Positions 44,646 through 53,709 of a stretch of DNA of 64,000 nucleotides are shown here, piece after piece. The notes beneath the pieces are model-generated. The model did not search any database. It saw only the letters and a program-made list of their open reading frames with translations, and was not told where the DNA came from. This stretch comes from Roseomonas sp. KE0001 (GTDB lineage Bacteria; Pseudomonadota; Alphaproteobacteria; Acetobacterales; Acetobacteraceae). The DNA lies in NCBI RefSeq assembly GCF_016107285.1, contig NZ_RCVQ01000003.1:186001-250000 (forward strand), written 5' to 3'. A program made the translations under genes and the position numbers. The stretch's first letter is position 1. The number at the start of each line of letters is the position of its first letter.

Positions 44646-44673
44646 ATTATAACAATTGTTATAAAACTGACAA
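44646..44673 (-). promoter_or_regulatory. Promoter of the DeoR-kinase pair overlapped by an 18-bp palindromic operator
   Basis: TTATAACAATTGTTATAA (44647-44664) is a perfect palindrome in otherwise GC-rich DNA. On the minus strand TTGTCA (44673-44668), 16 bp and TATAAT (44651-44646) make a near-consensus promoter; the palindrome fills the spacer and -10 box. Repressor bound there should also block the deoC operon on the other strand. Confidence 0.8.
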
Positions 44674-44715
44674 ATGCGGGGACGGCCGATCGCCGCCTCC
44701 GGAGGACGGCGGCAC

Positions 44716-45417
44716 ATGGTACAGGCGCAATCCGGGCCGATCTCGGCCGCAGCGCTGGCGAAGCTGATCGACCACACCCTACTTAAGCCGGAGGCCGGCC
44801 AGGCCGAGCTGCGCCGCTGGGCCGAGGAGGCGCGCGCGCACGGCTTCTGCTCGGTCTGCGTCAATCCGGTGAACGTCGCGCAGGTGGCCGGGTTGCTGAG
44901 CGGCAGCGGTGTGCGGACCTGCTCCGTGGTGGGCTTCCCCCTCGGCGCCACCACGCCGGAGGCCAAGGCCTTCGAGACCGCGCGGGCCGTGCGCGACGGG
45001 GCGGACGAGATCGACATGGTGATCAACATCGGCGCGTTGCGCGACGGGCGGCTGGACGCAGTGCGGGCCGACATCGCCGCGGTGCGCGCCGCCTGCCCGG
45101 GCCGGGTGCTCAAGGTCATCATCGAGACCTGCCTGCTGGACGAGGCGCAGAAGCGCATCGCCTGTCGCCTCGCCGTCGAGGCCGGGGCGGATTTCGTGAA
45201 GACTTCCACCGGCTTCTCCACCGGCGGGGCGACGGAGGCCGATATCGCCCTGATGCGCGCCGAGGTGGGGCCGCGGATCGGCGTCAAGGCCTCGGGCGGG
45301 GTGCGGACGCTGGCCCAGGCGCAGGCCATGATCGCCGCCGGCGCCACGCGCATCGGCGCCAGCTCGGGCGTGGCGCTGGTCTCCGGCGCGGTGCCGGCCG
45401 CCACCGCCGGCTACTGA
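44716..45417 (+). CDS. deoC: Deoxyribose-phosphate aldolase
   Basis: Cleaves 2-deoxyribose 5-phosphate to acetaldehyde and glyceraldehyde 3-phosphate. The 233-residue class I aldolase has [50 protein letters not shown] and the Schiff-base Lys in [15 protein letters not shown], with the second Lys in [11 protein letters not shown]. The ATG at 44716 follows CGGAGG. It leads the ABC transporter operon, indicating that the imported sugar ends as deoxyribose 5-phosphate or an analogue. Confidence 0.94.
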   Translation: MVQAQSGPISAAALAKLIDHTLLKPEAGQAELRRWAEEARAHGFCSVCVNPVNVAQVAGLLSGSGVRTCSVVGFPLGATTPEAKAFETARAVRDGADEIDMVINIGALRDGRLDAVRADIAAVRAACPGRVLKVIIETCLLDEAQKRIACRLAVEAGADFVKTSTGFSTGGATEADIALMRAEVGPRIGVKASGGVRTLAQAQAMIAAGATRIGASSGVALVSGAVPAATAGY

Positions 45418-45455
45418 GGCCGGGCTCGAAACGGAAGACAGGGAAGGAACAAGCC

Positions 45456-46511
45456 ATGATCACTCGTCGCAGCTTCGGTGCGCTGGCCGCCGGTGGCCTG
45501 ATGGCCGGCGGCCTCGTCCGGCCCGCCCGGGCCCAGGGCAAGGCGGTGGACGCCGGCAAGGTGGCCGCCGACATCAACGTGAAGGCGGGCAGGAAGCGCG
45601 TCATCGCGACCGTGGTGAAGGTCGACGGCATCGCCTGGTTCGACCGTATGCGCGAGGGCGTGAAGCAGTTCGGCGCCGACCAGGGCCACGACACCTGGAT
45701 GGTGGGCCCGAGCCAGGCCGATGCCGCCGCCCAGGTGCAGCTCGTCGAGAGCCTGATCGCGCAGGGCGTCGACGCCATCTGCATCGTGCCCTTCTCGGTC
45801 GAGGCGGTGGAGCCGGTGCTGCAGAAGGCGCGGCGGCAGGGCATCGTCGTCATCTCGCACGAGGCGGCTGGGCTGCGGAACATCGATTACGACATCGAGG
45901 CCTTCGACAACCACGCCTACGGCGCCAAGCTGATGGAGAAGCTCGGCGAGCAGATGGGCGGCGAGGGCAAGTACGTGGCCACCGTCGGCAGCCTCACCTC
46001 GCAGTCGCAGATGGAGTGGATCGACGGCGCGGTGGCCTATCAGAAGCAGCACTTCCCGAGGATGCAGGAGGCCACGCGCCGCATCGAAACCTATGACGAC
46101 GCGACGACGGACTACAACAAGCTCAAGGAAGTGCTGACCGCCTACCCCGACCTGAAGGGCATCCTCGGCGCGCCGATGCCGACCTCGGCCGGCGCCGGCC
46201 GCCTGATCTCCGAGCGGAACCTGCAGGGCAAGCTCTTCTTCTCCGGCACCGGCCTCGTCTCCGTCGCCGGCGAGTACCTGAAGAATGGCGCCATCAACTA
46301 CATCCAGTTCTGGGACCCCGCGGTCGCCGGCTATGCCATGAACGTGATGGCGGTGATGGCGCTGGCCAAGAAGGAGATCAGGCCAGGGCTCGATCTCGGC
46401 CTGGCTGGCTACGGCGACCTGAAGCCGGTGAGCCAGGACCGCCCGAACGTCTTCGCCGGCCAGGGCTGGGTGGGCGTGACCAGGGACAACATGGCCCAGT
46501 ACAACTTCTGA
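45456..46511 (+). CDS. Sugar ABC transporter substrate-binding protein (type I, AI-2/rhamnose-like)
   Basis: A 351-residue periplasmic binding protein. A Tat-type signal (TRRSFGALAAGGLMAGG, then ARAQG) precedes two lobes: KRVIATVVKVDGIAWFDRM, the VESLIAQGVDAICIVPFS segment, GIVVISHEA and GKLFFSGTGLVSV. It belongs to the same subfamily as LsrB and RhaS, but the neighbouring aldolase is a true DeoC rather than LsrF. An intercistronic hairpin downstream may raise its level relative to the membrane components. Confidence 0.9.
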   Translation: MITRRSFGALAAGGLMAGGLVRPARAQGKAVDAGKVAADINVKAGRKRVIATVVKVDGIAWFDRMREGVKQFGADQGHDTWMVGPSQADAAAQVQLVESLIAQGVDAICIVPFSVEAVEPVLQKARRQGIVVISHEAAGLRNIDYDIEAFDNHAYGAKLMEKLGEQMGGEGKYVATVGSLTSQSQMEWIDGAVAYQKQHFPRMQEATRRIETYDDATTDYNKLKEVLTAYPDLKGILGAPMPTSAGAGRLISERNLQGKLFFSGTGLVSVAGEYLKNGAINYIQFWDPAVAGYAMNVMAVMALAKKEIRPGLDLGLAGYGDLKPVSQDRPNVFAGQGWVGVTRDNMAQYNF

Positions 46512-46531
46512 GCCGATAACGTCCGATCCCG

Positions 46532-46569
46532 GCGCGGCTCCTGACTGTCTCGGGGTCGGAGGCGCGCCG
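46532..46569 (+). promoter_or_regulatory. Intercistronic stem-loop after the binding-protein gene
   Basis: GGCGCG (46532-46537) pairs with CGCGCC (46564-46569), CTCC with GGAG, and GAC with GTC, giving an interrupted stem. There is no T-run, so it is probably an mRNA 3'-end stabiliser or attenuator that keeps binding-protein mRNA more abundant than the ATPase and permease parts. Confidence 0.45.
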
Positions 46570-46629
46570 CGACGCCGGGCGGGAGACGACGCTCCCGGAT
46601 CCGGCTGGCCGCTGGAGGAAAGAGGTCCC

Positions 46630-48126
46630 ATGACCGCTCCGCTGATCGAACTGCGCCATCTCGGCAAGAGCTTCGGGGCGGTGCACGCGCTGAAGGATGT
46701 CTCGCTCGCCATCGGTCGCGGCGAGATTCATTGCCTGGCGGGAGAGAACGGTTCCGGGAAGTCCACGCTGATCAAGATCATCAGCGGCGTGAACCAGCCG
46801 GACCGCGGCGAGATCCTGATCGATGGCCAGGCCGTGGCGGGCCTGACGCCGCGGGACGCCATCGCCCGCGGCGTGCAGGTCATCTACCAGGACTTCTCGC
46901 TCTTCCCGAACCTGACGGTCGCCGAGAATCTCGCCCTCAGCCTGGAACTGCAATCCGGCACCCGGATCGTCTCCTGGCGCCGCGTGCGGCGGATCGCCGA
47001 GGAGGCGGCGCGCAAGCTCGGCGTCGCGCTCGATCTGGACGCGCCGGTGGAGACGCTGCCGACGGCGGGCAAGCAGCTCGTCGCCATCGCCCGCGCGCTG
47101 ATGTCCGACCCGCGCCTGCTGATCATGGACGAGCCCACCACGGCGCTGACGGGGCGCGAGGTGGCGGCGCTGTTCCGCGTGGTGCGCGACATCCAGAGCC
47201 GCGGCATCGCCGTGCTCTTCGTCAGCCACAAGATGCGCGAGATGCTGGAGATCAGCGAGCGCCTGACCGTCATCCGCAACGGCGAGGTGGTGGCGGCGGG
47301 CCCGATCGCGGCGTTCGACGAGGCGGGCATCACCCGCGCCATGACCGGCCAGGAGATCGCCGCCGAGGGCTATCGCCGGGAGGGCGAAGCCGGGGCCACG
47401 CCGCTGCTGGAGGTGGAGAACCTCTCCGTCCCCGGCCAGCTCGACGACATCTCCTTCCGGCTGATGCCGGGGGAGATCCTCGGCATCTCCGGCCTGCTCG
47501 GATCGGGGCGCACGGAGCTGGCGCTCGCCCTGTTCGGCATGAAGCCCGGCCACGGCGGCCGCATCCGCATCGACGGGCGGGAGGCGAGGCTCGGCTCGGC
47601 GCAGGCGGCGATCGCCGCAGGCATCGCCTATGTGCCGGAGGACCGCCTGACCGAGGGGCTGTTCCTGGCCGCGACCATAGACCGCAACCTGCTGGCCGCC
47701 TCGCATGGCCGGCTGAGCCGCTTCGGCGTGCTGCGGGCCGGCCGCGCGGCAGAGGCGGCGGCGGCGATGATCCGCGCGATGGCCATCGCCACCCCGACGG
47801 GCAACCGGCCGGTGACGCAGCTCTCCGGCGGCAACCAGCAGCGCGTCGTCATCGGCCGCTGGCTGCTGAACGATCCGCGCATCCTCATCCTGAACGGACC
47901 GACCGTGGGTGTCGATGTCGGCTCCAAGGCCGGCATCCACCGCAAGATCCGTGACCTGGCCCGCGGCCACGGCCTGGGAGTGCTGATGATCTCCGACGAC
48001 CTGCCGGAACTGGTGGACAACTGCAACCGCATCCTGGTGCTGCACCGGGGCCGGCTGGTGGACGAGGTGGAGGCCGCCGCCACCAGCGAGGCGGCGCTCG
48101 GCGAGCGCCTGGGGGCGCTGCAATGA
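46630..48126 (+). CDS. Sugar ABC transporter ATPase with two nucleotide-binding domains
   Basis: A 498-residue fused ATPase of the RbsA/MglA type. Domain 1 has the Walker A segment GENGSGKST, TLPTAGKQLVAIARAL in place of the signature LSGGQ, and Walker B LLIMDEPTTAL. Domain 2 has a modified Walker A region (GLLGSGRTELAL) and LSGGNQQRVVIGRWL with LILNGPTVGVDVGS, where the Walker B Glu position is changed, as is common in this class. It overlaps the first permease by 4 bp. Confidence 0.94.
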   Translation: MTAPLIELRHLGKSFGAVHALKDVSLAIGRGEIHCLAGENGSGKSTLIKIISGVNQPDRGEILIDGQAVAGLTPRDAIARGVQVIYQDFSLFPNLTVAENLALSLELQSGTRIVSWRRVRRIAEEAARKLGVALDLDAPVETLPTAGKQLVAIARALMSDPRLLIMDEPTTALTGREVAALFRVVRDIQSRGIAVLFVSHKMREMLEISERLTVIRNGEVVAAGPIAAFDEAGITRAMTGQEIAAEGYRREGEAGATPLLEVENLSVPGQLDDISFRLMPGEILGISGLLGSGRTELALALFGMKPGHGGRIRIDGREARLGSAQAAIAAGIAYVPEDRLTEGLFLAATIDRNLLAASHGRLSRFGVLRAGRAAEAAAAMIRAMAIATPTGNRPVTQLSGGNQQRVVIGRWLLNDPRILILNGPTVGVDVGSKAGIHRKIRDLARGHGLGVLMISDDLPELVDNCNRILVLHRGRLVDEVEAAATSEAALGERLGALQ

Positions 48127-49115
48127 GTGGCCTGGCCCGGGCGCTGCGGCGCCATCCAGAGCTGATGGTGGCGGCGGTGCTGGTGGTCGCGGTGCTCGTC
48201 ATCGGCACGGTCAACCCGGTCTTCTGGCAGCCCGCCAACGTCTTCAGCCTGCTGCGCGCCAGCGTCGTCACCGGCATCCTGGCGCTGGCCGTGCTGCTGG
48301 TCATGCTCTCGGGCGGCATCGACGTCTCCTTCCCGGCCTTCGCCATCGCCGCCATGTATCTCACCGTGAAGGCGATGATCGCCTGGGGGTTCGACGGCGT
48401 CGTCCTGCCCTTCCTGATGGCGAGCGGCATCGGCCTCGGCCTCGGGCTGGTGAACGCGGCCTTCGTCCATTACCTGCGGATGATCCCGCTGATCGTGACG
48501 CTCGGCACCGGCACGGCGGTGCGCGGCTTCATCCTCGGCGTGGTCGGCACCAGCCAGATCAACATCGGCCAGATGCCACCCCGGCTGATCGACTTCGCCC
48601 GGGGCGAGTTTCTGCAGGTGACGCAGGGCGATGGCAGCATGGCGGGCCTGTCCTCGATGGTGCTGGTCTATGCGGCGATCGCGCTCGCCGTGCATCTCAT
48701 GCTGCGCCACACCATGCTCGGGCGCGGCATCTACGCCATGGGTGGCGGCATGGAGGCGGCGCGGCGCGTCGGCTTCAACACGCGACGCATCACCTTCCTG
48801 ATCTACGGCCTCGCCGGCGCCCTGGCGGGCTTCGCCGGGCTGCTGCACGGCGCGATGATCTGGACCGCCAACCCGCGCGACATGGTGGGGCTGGAGCTGG
48901 ACGTCATCGCGGCCGTGGTGCTTGGCGGCGCCTCCATCTTCGGCGGCCGCGGCACGGTCATCGGCACCATGCTCGGCGTGCTGACGCTGGTCGTGATCAC
49001 CAACAGCCTGATCATCCTGGGCATCGACACGACGTGGCAGCGCGTGGTGGTGGGGCTCATCGTCATCGCGGCCACCGCGATCACCGCCTGGCGCGATCGC
49101 CAGCGCCTCGCCTGA
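48123..49115 (+). CDS. Sugar ABC transporter permease, first
   Basis: A 330-residue BPD_transp_2 permease of the RbsC/LsrC type with about nine membrane helices. LSGGIDVSFPAF in the first third and VVLGGASIFGGRGTVIGTMLG in the last are family signatures, the second near the ATPase contact. It overlaps the ATPase gene (ATGA) and is followed 11 bp later by a second permease; the two probably form a heterodimer. Confidence 0.93.
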   Translation: MSGLARALRRHPELMVAAVLVVAVLVIGTVNPVFWQPANVFSLLRASVVTGILALAVLLVMLSGGIDVSFPAFAIAAMYLTVKAMIAWGFDGVVLPFLMASGIGLGLGLVNAAFVHYLRMIPLIVTLGTGTAVRGFILGVVGTSQINIGQMPPRLIDFARGEFLQVTQGDGSMAGLSSMVLVYAAIALAVHLMLRHTMLGRGIYAMGGGMEAARRVGFNTRRITFLIYGLAGALAGFAGLLHGAMIWTANPRDMVGLELDVIAAVVLGGASIFGGRGTVIGTMLGVLTLVVITNSLIILGIDTTWQRVVVGLIVIAATAITAWRDRQRLA

Positions 49116-49126
49116 GGAGAGACAGC

Positions 49127-50125
49127 ATGTCCGCCTTCATGCAGCGCCTGCGCCGGGCCGATACCGACCTCCTCCAGCTCCTCCTGCTGACGGTGCTGAT
49201 CTTCGCCGGCATGGCGGCGCTGAACCCCGAGCGGTTCCTGCGGCCCTATGTCTTCGAATCCATCACCTTCATCGCGCCCGAGCTCGGGCTGCTCGCCATC
49301 GCCATGATGGTGGCGATGCTGACCGGCGGCATCGACCTTTCGGTCATCGGCATCGCCAACCTGTCGTGCATCCTGGCCGGCCTGTTCTTCCACAGCGTCG
49401 GTGCGCCGCGCGGGCCGGAACTCGCCAACCTGTCCCTGCCGCTGGTGCTCGCCGGGGTGGGCATCGCGCTCGGCACGGGGCTGCTGGCGGGGGCCGTCAA
49501 CGGCTTCCTCATCGCCAGGCTGCGCGTCACGCCGATCCTCGCCACCATCGGCACCGGGCAGGTCTTCACCGGCATCTGCCTGGTTCTCACCGGCGGGCCG
49601 GCCGTGGTGGGCTTCCCCGCGCTCTGGGGCCAGTTCGGAAACGGCACGGTTCTCGGCGTGGCCGCGCCGCTGGTGGTGTTCCTCATCGTGGCGGGGCTGG
49701 TCTGGTTCCTGCTTTCGCGCACCGTCTTCGGCATCGACCTGACGCTGATCGGCACCAATCCCCGGGCTGCCGCCTTCGCCGGGCTGCGCACCGCGCGCAC
49801 GGTGTTCCTCTCCTATGTGCTGACAGGCGGGCTGGCGGCCATCGCCGGCATCCTGCTCTCCGGCCGCACCAACGCGGCGAAGTCGGATTACGGCGTCTCC
49901 TACCTGCTCCAGGCGGTGCTGATCGCGGTGCTGGCGGGCACCAATCCGGCGGGCGGAAAGGGCTCGGTGCCCGGCATCGCCCTGGCGCTGGTGGCGCTGA
50001 TGCTCCTGTCCTCGGGGTTGCAGATCATGCGTTTCAGCAATTTCCTCGTCGATCTCATCTGGGGTGGCTTCCTGCTGCTCTCCATCGCGCTGGCCGCCTG
50101 GCGCGCGCGGGGCCGCGGAGCATGA
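49127..50125 (+). CDS. Sugar ABC transporter permease, second
   Basis: A 332-residue BPD_transp_2 permease. LTGGIDLSVIGIANLSC and AVLIAVLAGTNPAGGKGSVPGI match the same family signatures as the first permease, with lower overall similarity. The ATG at 49127 has GAGGAGA upstream; earlier in-frame codons lie inside the previous gene. The stop overlaps the DUF4432 start by 4 bp. Confidence 0.93.
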   Translation: MSAFMQRLRRADTDLLQLLLLTVLIFAGMAALNPERFLRPYVFESITFIAPELGLLAIAMMVAMLTGGIDLSVIGIANLSCILAGLFFHSVGAPRGPELANLSLPLVLAGVGIALGTGLLAGAVNGFLIARLRVTPILATIGTGQVFTGICLVLTGGPAVVGFPALWGQFGNGTVLGVAAPLVVFLIVAGLVWFLLSRTVFGIDLTLIGTNPRAAAFAGLRTARTVFLSYVLTGGLAAIAGILLSGRTNAAKSDYGVSYLLQAVLIAVLAGTNPAGGKGSVPGIALALVALMLLSSGLQIMRFSNFLVDLIWGGFLLLSIALAAWRARGRGA

Positions 50126-51219
50126 TCGCCACCATTCCCCTGCATCCCGGCCTCTGCGGCGAGGCCCCGCGCGAGGTGTTCCGCGCCGGCGAGATGCGCG
50201 CCACGCTGCACCGCTACCCCACCGGCGTCGGCGCGCTCCGCCTCGCCAATGCGCGGGGGATGGTCGAGGTCCTGCCCTGGATGGGCGGCATGATCTGGTC
50301 GGCCTGCTTCGACGGCGTGGATCTCGCCATGACCAGCGGCTTCGACATGCCGCGCCCCGCCACCGGCATCGGCGGCACCTATGGCTGCTTCGCCTTCCAC
50401 AGCGGATTGCTGCGCAACGGCGTGCCGGCGGCGGAGGACGACCACGCCGCGCATGGCGAGTTCCCCTGCGCCGAGATGCGGTCCGCCTGGCTGGAATGGG
50501 GCGAGGACGCCGAGGGGCCGTTCCTCCGCGCCGTGTCCGAGCGGGATCATGTCGTGGGCTTCGGGCCGCATTACCTCGCGCATCCCTGCCTCACGCTGCG
50601 CCCCGGCGCCATGCTGTTCGACATCGGCCTCGGTGTCGAGAACCGCTCCGGCAAGCCGATGGAACTGATGTACATGTGCCACGTCAACTTCGCCTTCGTG
50701 CCGGGGGCGGAGCTGATCCAGGCGGCGCCCTATACCCCGGAACGCGTGACGGTGCGCCGCGCCGTGCCCGCCCATGTCACGCCCGATGCGGACTACCTGG
50801 CGCTGATCGACGACCTCGCCCGCGATCCCGCGCGCATGGCGAGGCTCGACGAGTCCGCGCTCTATGACCCGGAGCAGGTCTTCTACCTGAGCGGCCTCGG
50901 CACCGATGCGCGGGGCGAGACGCATCTGATGCTGAGGCGGCCGGAAGGGGATGGCTTCGCGCTGTCCTACCGCCCCGACGCGCTGCCGCATTGCGTGCGC
51001 TGGATCCTGAACGATCCGGACCAGAAGGTGGCCGCCTTCGCCCTGCCGTCCACCTGCCAGCCCGAGGGTTACGCGGCGGAGAGGCGCAAGGGCCATGTGC
51101 GCCTGCTGCCGCCCGGAGGCCGCGCGGCCTTCGCCGTGCGCCTCGGCTACCTCGACCGGGCCGCCGCCGCGCGGATGGACCGGACCATCTCCTCCCTGAC
51201 CATCTCCTCCCTGGCGTAG
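50122..51219 (+). CDS. DUF4432 family protein (aldose-epimerase-like)
   Basis: A 365-residue beta-sandwich protein similar to galactose mutarotase and sugar-phosphate epimerases. VLPWMGGMIWSACFDGVDLAM, GTYGCFAFHSGLLRNG, HGEFPCAEMRSAWLEW and MELMYMCHVNFAF are recognisable, with His residues at the epimerase positions. It lies inside a sugar transport operon (ATGA overlap), so it may equilibrate anomers or epimers of the imported sugar before phosphorylation. The exact reaction is unknown. Confidence 0.82.
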   Translation: MIATIPLHPGLCGEAPREVFRAGEMRATLHRYPTGVGALRLANARGMVEVLPWMGGMIWSACFDGVDLAMTSGFDMPRPATGIGGTYGCFAFHSGLLRNGVPAAEDDHAAHGEFPCAEMRSAWLEWGEDAEGPFLRAVSERDHVVGFGPHYLAHPCLTLRPGAMLFDIGLGVENRSGKPMELMYMCHVNFAFVPGAELIQAAPYTPERVTVRRAVPAHVTPDADYLALIDDLARDPARMARLDESALYDPEQVFYLSGLGTDARGETHLMLRRPEGDGFALSYRPDALPHCVRWILNDPDQKVAAFALPSTCQPEGYAAERRKGHVRLLPPGGRAAFAVRLGYLDRAAAARMDRTISSLTISSLA

Positions 51220-51234
51220 AACGGAGCGGCCGTC

Positions 51235-52170
51235 ATGAGCGCGCGCATCGGTGTGGTCGGCAGCAACATGGTCGATCTCGTCACCTATATCGACCGGATG
51301 CCGGCGGCGGGCGAGACCCTCGCCGCGCCGTCCTTCAGCATGGGGCATGGCGGCAAGGGCGCCAATCAGGCCGTCGCCGCCGCCAGGCTCGGCGGCGAGG
51401 TGCTGCTGGTCAGCCGTGTCGGCGATGACCTGTTCGGCGGCGGCACCATCCGCAACCTCCGGGACATCGGCGTCGACGTGACGCATGTGCGCGCCGTGCC
51501 GGGCGCGCAGAGCGGCGTGGCGCCGATCTTCGTCGAGCCCTCGGGCGAGAACCGCATCCTGATCGTCAAGGGCGCCAACGAGCACCTGCTGCCGGCCGAT
51601 GTGGACGCGGCCGCCGCGGACCTCGCCACCTGCGGGCTGATCCTGCTGCAGCTCGAGATCCCGCTAGAGACCGTGTACCACGTCATCGACTGGGCGGCCG
51701 CGCGCGGCATTCCGGTGCTGTTGAATCCGGCGCCGGCGGTGCCGGATCTGGATGTCTCGCGCATCCTGGGCGCCACCTTCCTGGCGCCGAACCAGACGGA
51801 ACTCGGCATCCTGAGCGGCCTGCCGGCGGAGACGCGGGAGCAGGCCGAGGCCGCCGCCCGCACGCTGGTGGCGCGCGGGGTGAGGCAGGTGATCGTGACC
51901 CTGGGCGCGGAGGGCGCGCTGCTGGTGACGGCCGAGGGCCCGGCGCGCCACGTGCCGGCCGTGCCGGTGCGGCCGGTGGACACCAGCGGCGCGGGCGATG
52001 CCTTCCTAGGGGCCTTCGCGCAGCATTACGCGAGCCACGGCGACACGCTCGCGGCGATGCGCTGGGGCGCCCTGTACGCGGCGGATTCGATCACCCGGCA
52101 GGGAACCCAGAAGGCCTTCGCCGGCGAGGTGGAGTTCGCCGCCTTCCGCGAGGCCCTCGGCAGGGGCTGA
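51235..52170 (+). CDS. rbsK: Ribokinase-type PfkB sugar kinase
   Basis: A 311-residue PfkB kinase. The sugar site has GHGGKGANQAVAAARLGG, the middle NPAPAVPDL and PNQTELGILSG, and the C-terminal DTSGAGDAFLGAF carries the anion hole and catalytic Asp. It phosphorylates ribose or deoxyribose at O5; with deoC in the same operon, 2-deoxyribose is the more likely substrate. It ends the operon. Confidence 0.9.
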   Translation: MSARIGVVGSNMVDLVTYIDRMPAAGETLAAPSFSMGHGGKGANQAVAAARLGGEVLLVSRVGDDLFGGGTIRNLRDIGVDVTHVRAVPGAQSGVAPIFVEPSGENRILIVKGANEHLLPADVDAAAADLATCGLILLQLEIPLETVYHVIDWAAARGIPVLLNPAPAVPDLDVSRILGATFLAPNQTELGILSGLPAETREQAEAAARTLVARGVRQVIVTLGAEGALLVTAEGPARHVPAVPVRPVDTSGAGDAFLGAFAQHYASHGDTLAAMRWGALYAADSITRQGTQKAFAGEVEFAAFREALGRG

Positions 52171-52287
52171 GGCGCGGCCCCCGCGCGTTTTCCCGGAATT
52201 CCAGTCCCGATGCATCCAGGGCCGGGCGCGGCCCGTACCGCTCATGAGGGCGCCGCAAGGCGGCCCGTGCAGCAAGGATCATCGGCC

Positions 52288-53070
52288 ATGCATGTTTCGT
52301 ACTCTCTGGCACTGGGCTTCGGCCTCGCGGCCGCCGCCGCCGCCACGCCCGCGGGGGCCGCCACGCTGCTCGCGCTGACGAACGACAGCCGCCTGGTGGA
52401 GATCGACAGCGAGACCCTCGGAGCTGGCCGGCCTGTCACCATCCGCGGCGCCGAGGGCCGGTTGCTCGGCATCGACCAGCGCGCGGCGGACGGCAGGATC
52501 TATGGCGTCACCGACACCGGCCGCATCGTGACGATCGATCACCGGAGCGGGCAGGCCGTGGTGGTCGCGCGGCTGTCGGAGCCCTTCACGCCGGGCGGAA
52601 GGAGCGTGGTGGACTTCAACCCCATGGCCGACCGTCTGCGGCTGATGGGCATGAACGGTGCCAACTTCCGCGTGCATCCCGACACCGGCGCCGTGACGCG
52701 GGATGGCGGGCTGACATACCAGCCGGGTCCGCTGGGCGGCACCGTGCCGCGCATCGTGGCCGGCGCATACACCAACAGCATCGGCAAGCCGTCCTCCACG
52801 GCGCTGTACACCATCGACACGTCTCTCGGACAACTGAACCTGCAGGCACCCCCCAATGAGGGCGTGCAGCAGGCCAGGGGCGCCATGGAATCGCTGCCGG
52901 CCGGTGTCGCCTTCGACATCCTGGCGGACGCCCAGGGCGGAAACCGGGCCTGGCTGCTGTCCGCGGGCCAGCTCGGGGTTGTCACGCTGGAAACCGGTCA
53001 GGTGCGCCTCCTCGGCGCCGTCGCCGGCCTGCCGGGCAGCGAGATCGTCGACATTGCCGCCCTCCATTGA
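52288..53070 (+). CDS. DUF4394 domain protein, exported
   Basis: 260 residues with a signal peptide (ALGFGLAAAAAATPAGAA) and a DUF4394 beta-propeller-like domain: LLALTNDSRLVEIDSETL, DQRAADGRIYGVTDTGRI, VDFNPMADRLRLMGMNGANFRV (in parts) and YTIDTSLGQLNLQAPPNEG. The family is secreted and of unknown function. The ATG at 52288 is preceded by AAGGATC. It follows the sugar operon by 117 bp and may have its own promoter. Confidence 0.85.
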   Translation: MHVSYSLALGFGLAAAAAATPAGAATLLALTNDSRLVEIDSETLGAGRPVTIRGAEGRLLGIDQRAADGRIYGVTDTGRIVTIDHRSGQAVVVARLSEPFTPGGRSVVDFNPMADRLRLMGMNGANFRVHPDTGAVTRDGGLTYQPGPLGGTVPRIVAGAYTNSIGKPSSTALYTIDTSLGQLNLQAPPNEGVQQARGAMESLPAGVAFDILADAQGGNRAWLLSAGQLGVVTLETGQVRLLGAVAGLPGSEIVDIAALH

Positions 53071-53108
53071 AGGCCACCCCTCCCCACCCGCCCTCCCGGG
53101 AGACCGTG

Positions 53109-53663
53109 ATGCACAAGAAGGCCACCGTTGCCGATCTGCTGCTGATGCCGAAGCTCTACGCCCTGCCGCGCCGTGGCGTGCAGTCGGCGCTGGAGCACTT
53201 CGTCTGCGGCTACAGCGCCACGCTCTTCGCCCAGATGAGTGAGGGGGCGGGCCTCCTCCATGACGAGATGCAGCGCATCCTCGACCACACCGAGGCCGAG
53301 GTGCTGCATGAATCCGCCGTCGACGCGCATGGTCTGCGCCAGGGCATCTACCGCCTGCTGTTCCAGGATGGCGTGGTCGGCTTCGTGCGCATGCGGCTGC
53401 GGGAGGATCATCGCAGCGCCGAGCCGCCCCTGCCGCTGCGATCCGCCGGCTTCCACGTCGATTCCAGGCTGGCGGCGGTGCTGGCCAACCGGCTCCTCCG
53501 GGCGCTGATCCTCACGGAGGACCAGCCGGCACGGGGCGTGAACGCCCCGGTGGAGGATTTCCTGCTGTTCGACGGCGACGGAGCCTACCGGCCGGTGGTC
53601 GGGCAGATCTCGGACGACACCTTGCGCCGCCTTCTCAGCCTCGACCTTTCGCCCTGGCGCTGA
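53109..53663 (+). CDS. Hypothetical protein
   Basis: 184 residues that I do not recognise. It is soluble with mixed secondary structure: a helical N-terminus (ATVADLLLMPKLYALP), AEVLHESAVDAHGLRQGIYRLLF and VGFVRMRLRED in the centre, and DFLLFDGDGAYRPVVGQI near the end. There is no signal peptide. The ATG at 53109 follows CGGGAG; an in-frame ATG at 53067 overlaps the previous stop by 4 bp and is an alternative. Confidence 0.55.
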   Translation: MHKKATVADLLLMPKLYALPRRGVQSALEHFVCGYSATLFAQMSEGAGLLHDEMQRILDHTEAEVLHESAVDAHGLRQGIYRLLFQDGVVGFVRMRLREDHRSAEPPLPLRSAGFHVDSRLAAVLANRLLRALILTEDQPARGVNAPVEDFLLFDGDGAYRPVVGQISDDTLRRLLSLDLSPWR

Positions 53664-53709
53664 CCCGTGGCCGTGACCGGACAGGCCTCCCCGCCCGTCC
53701 GGTCAACGC

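Noticed and set aside
42051-52170. lsr-type autoinducer-2 uptake operon
   Set aside because: The aldolase has the DeoC active-site motifs rather than LsrF-type features, the kinase is of the pentulose branch, and the regulator is DeoR-type, not SorC/LsrR-type.
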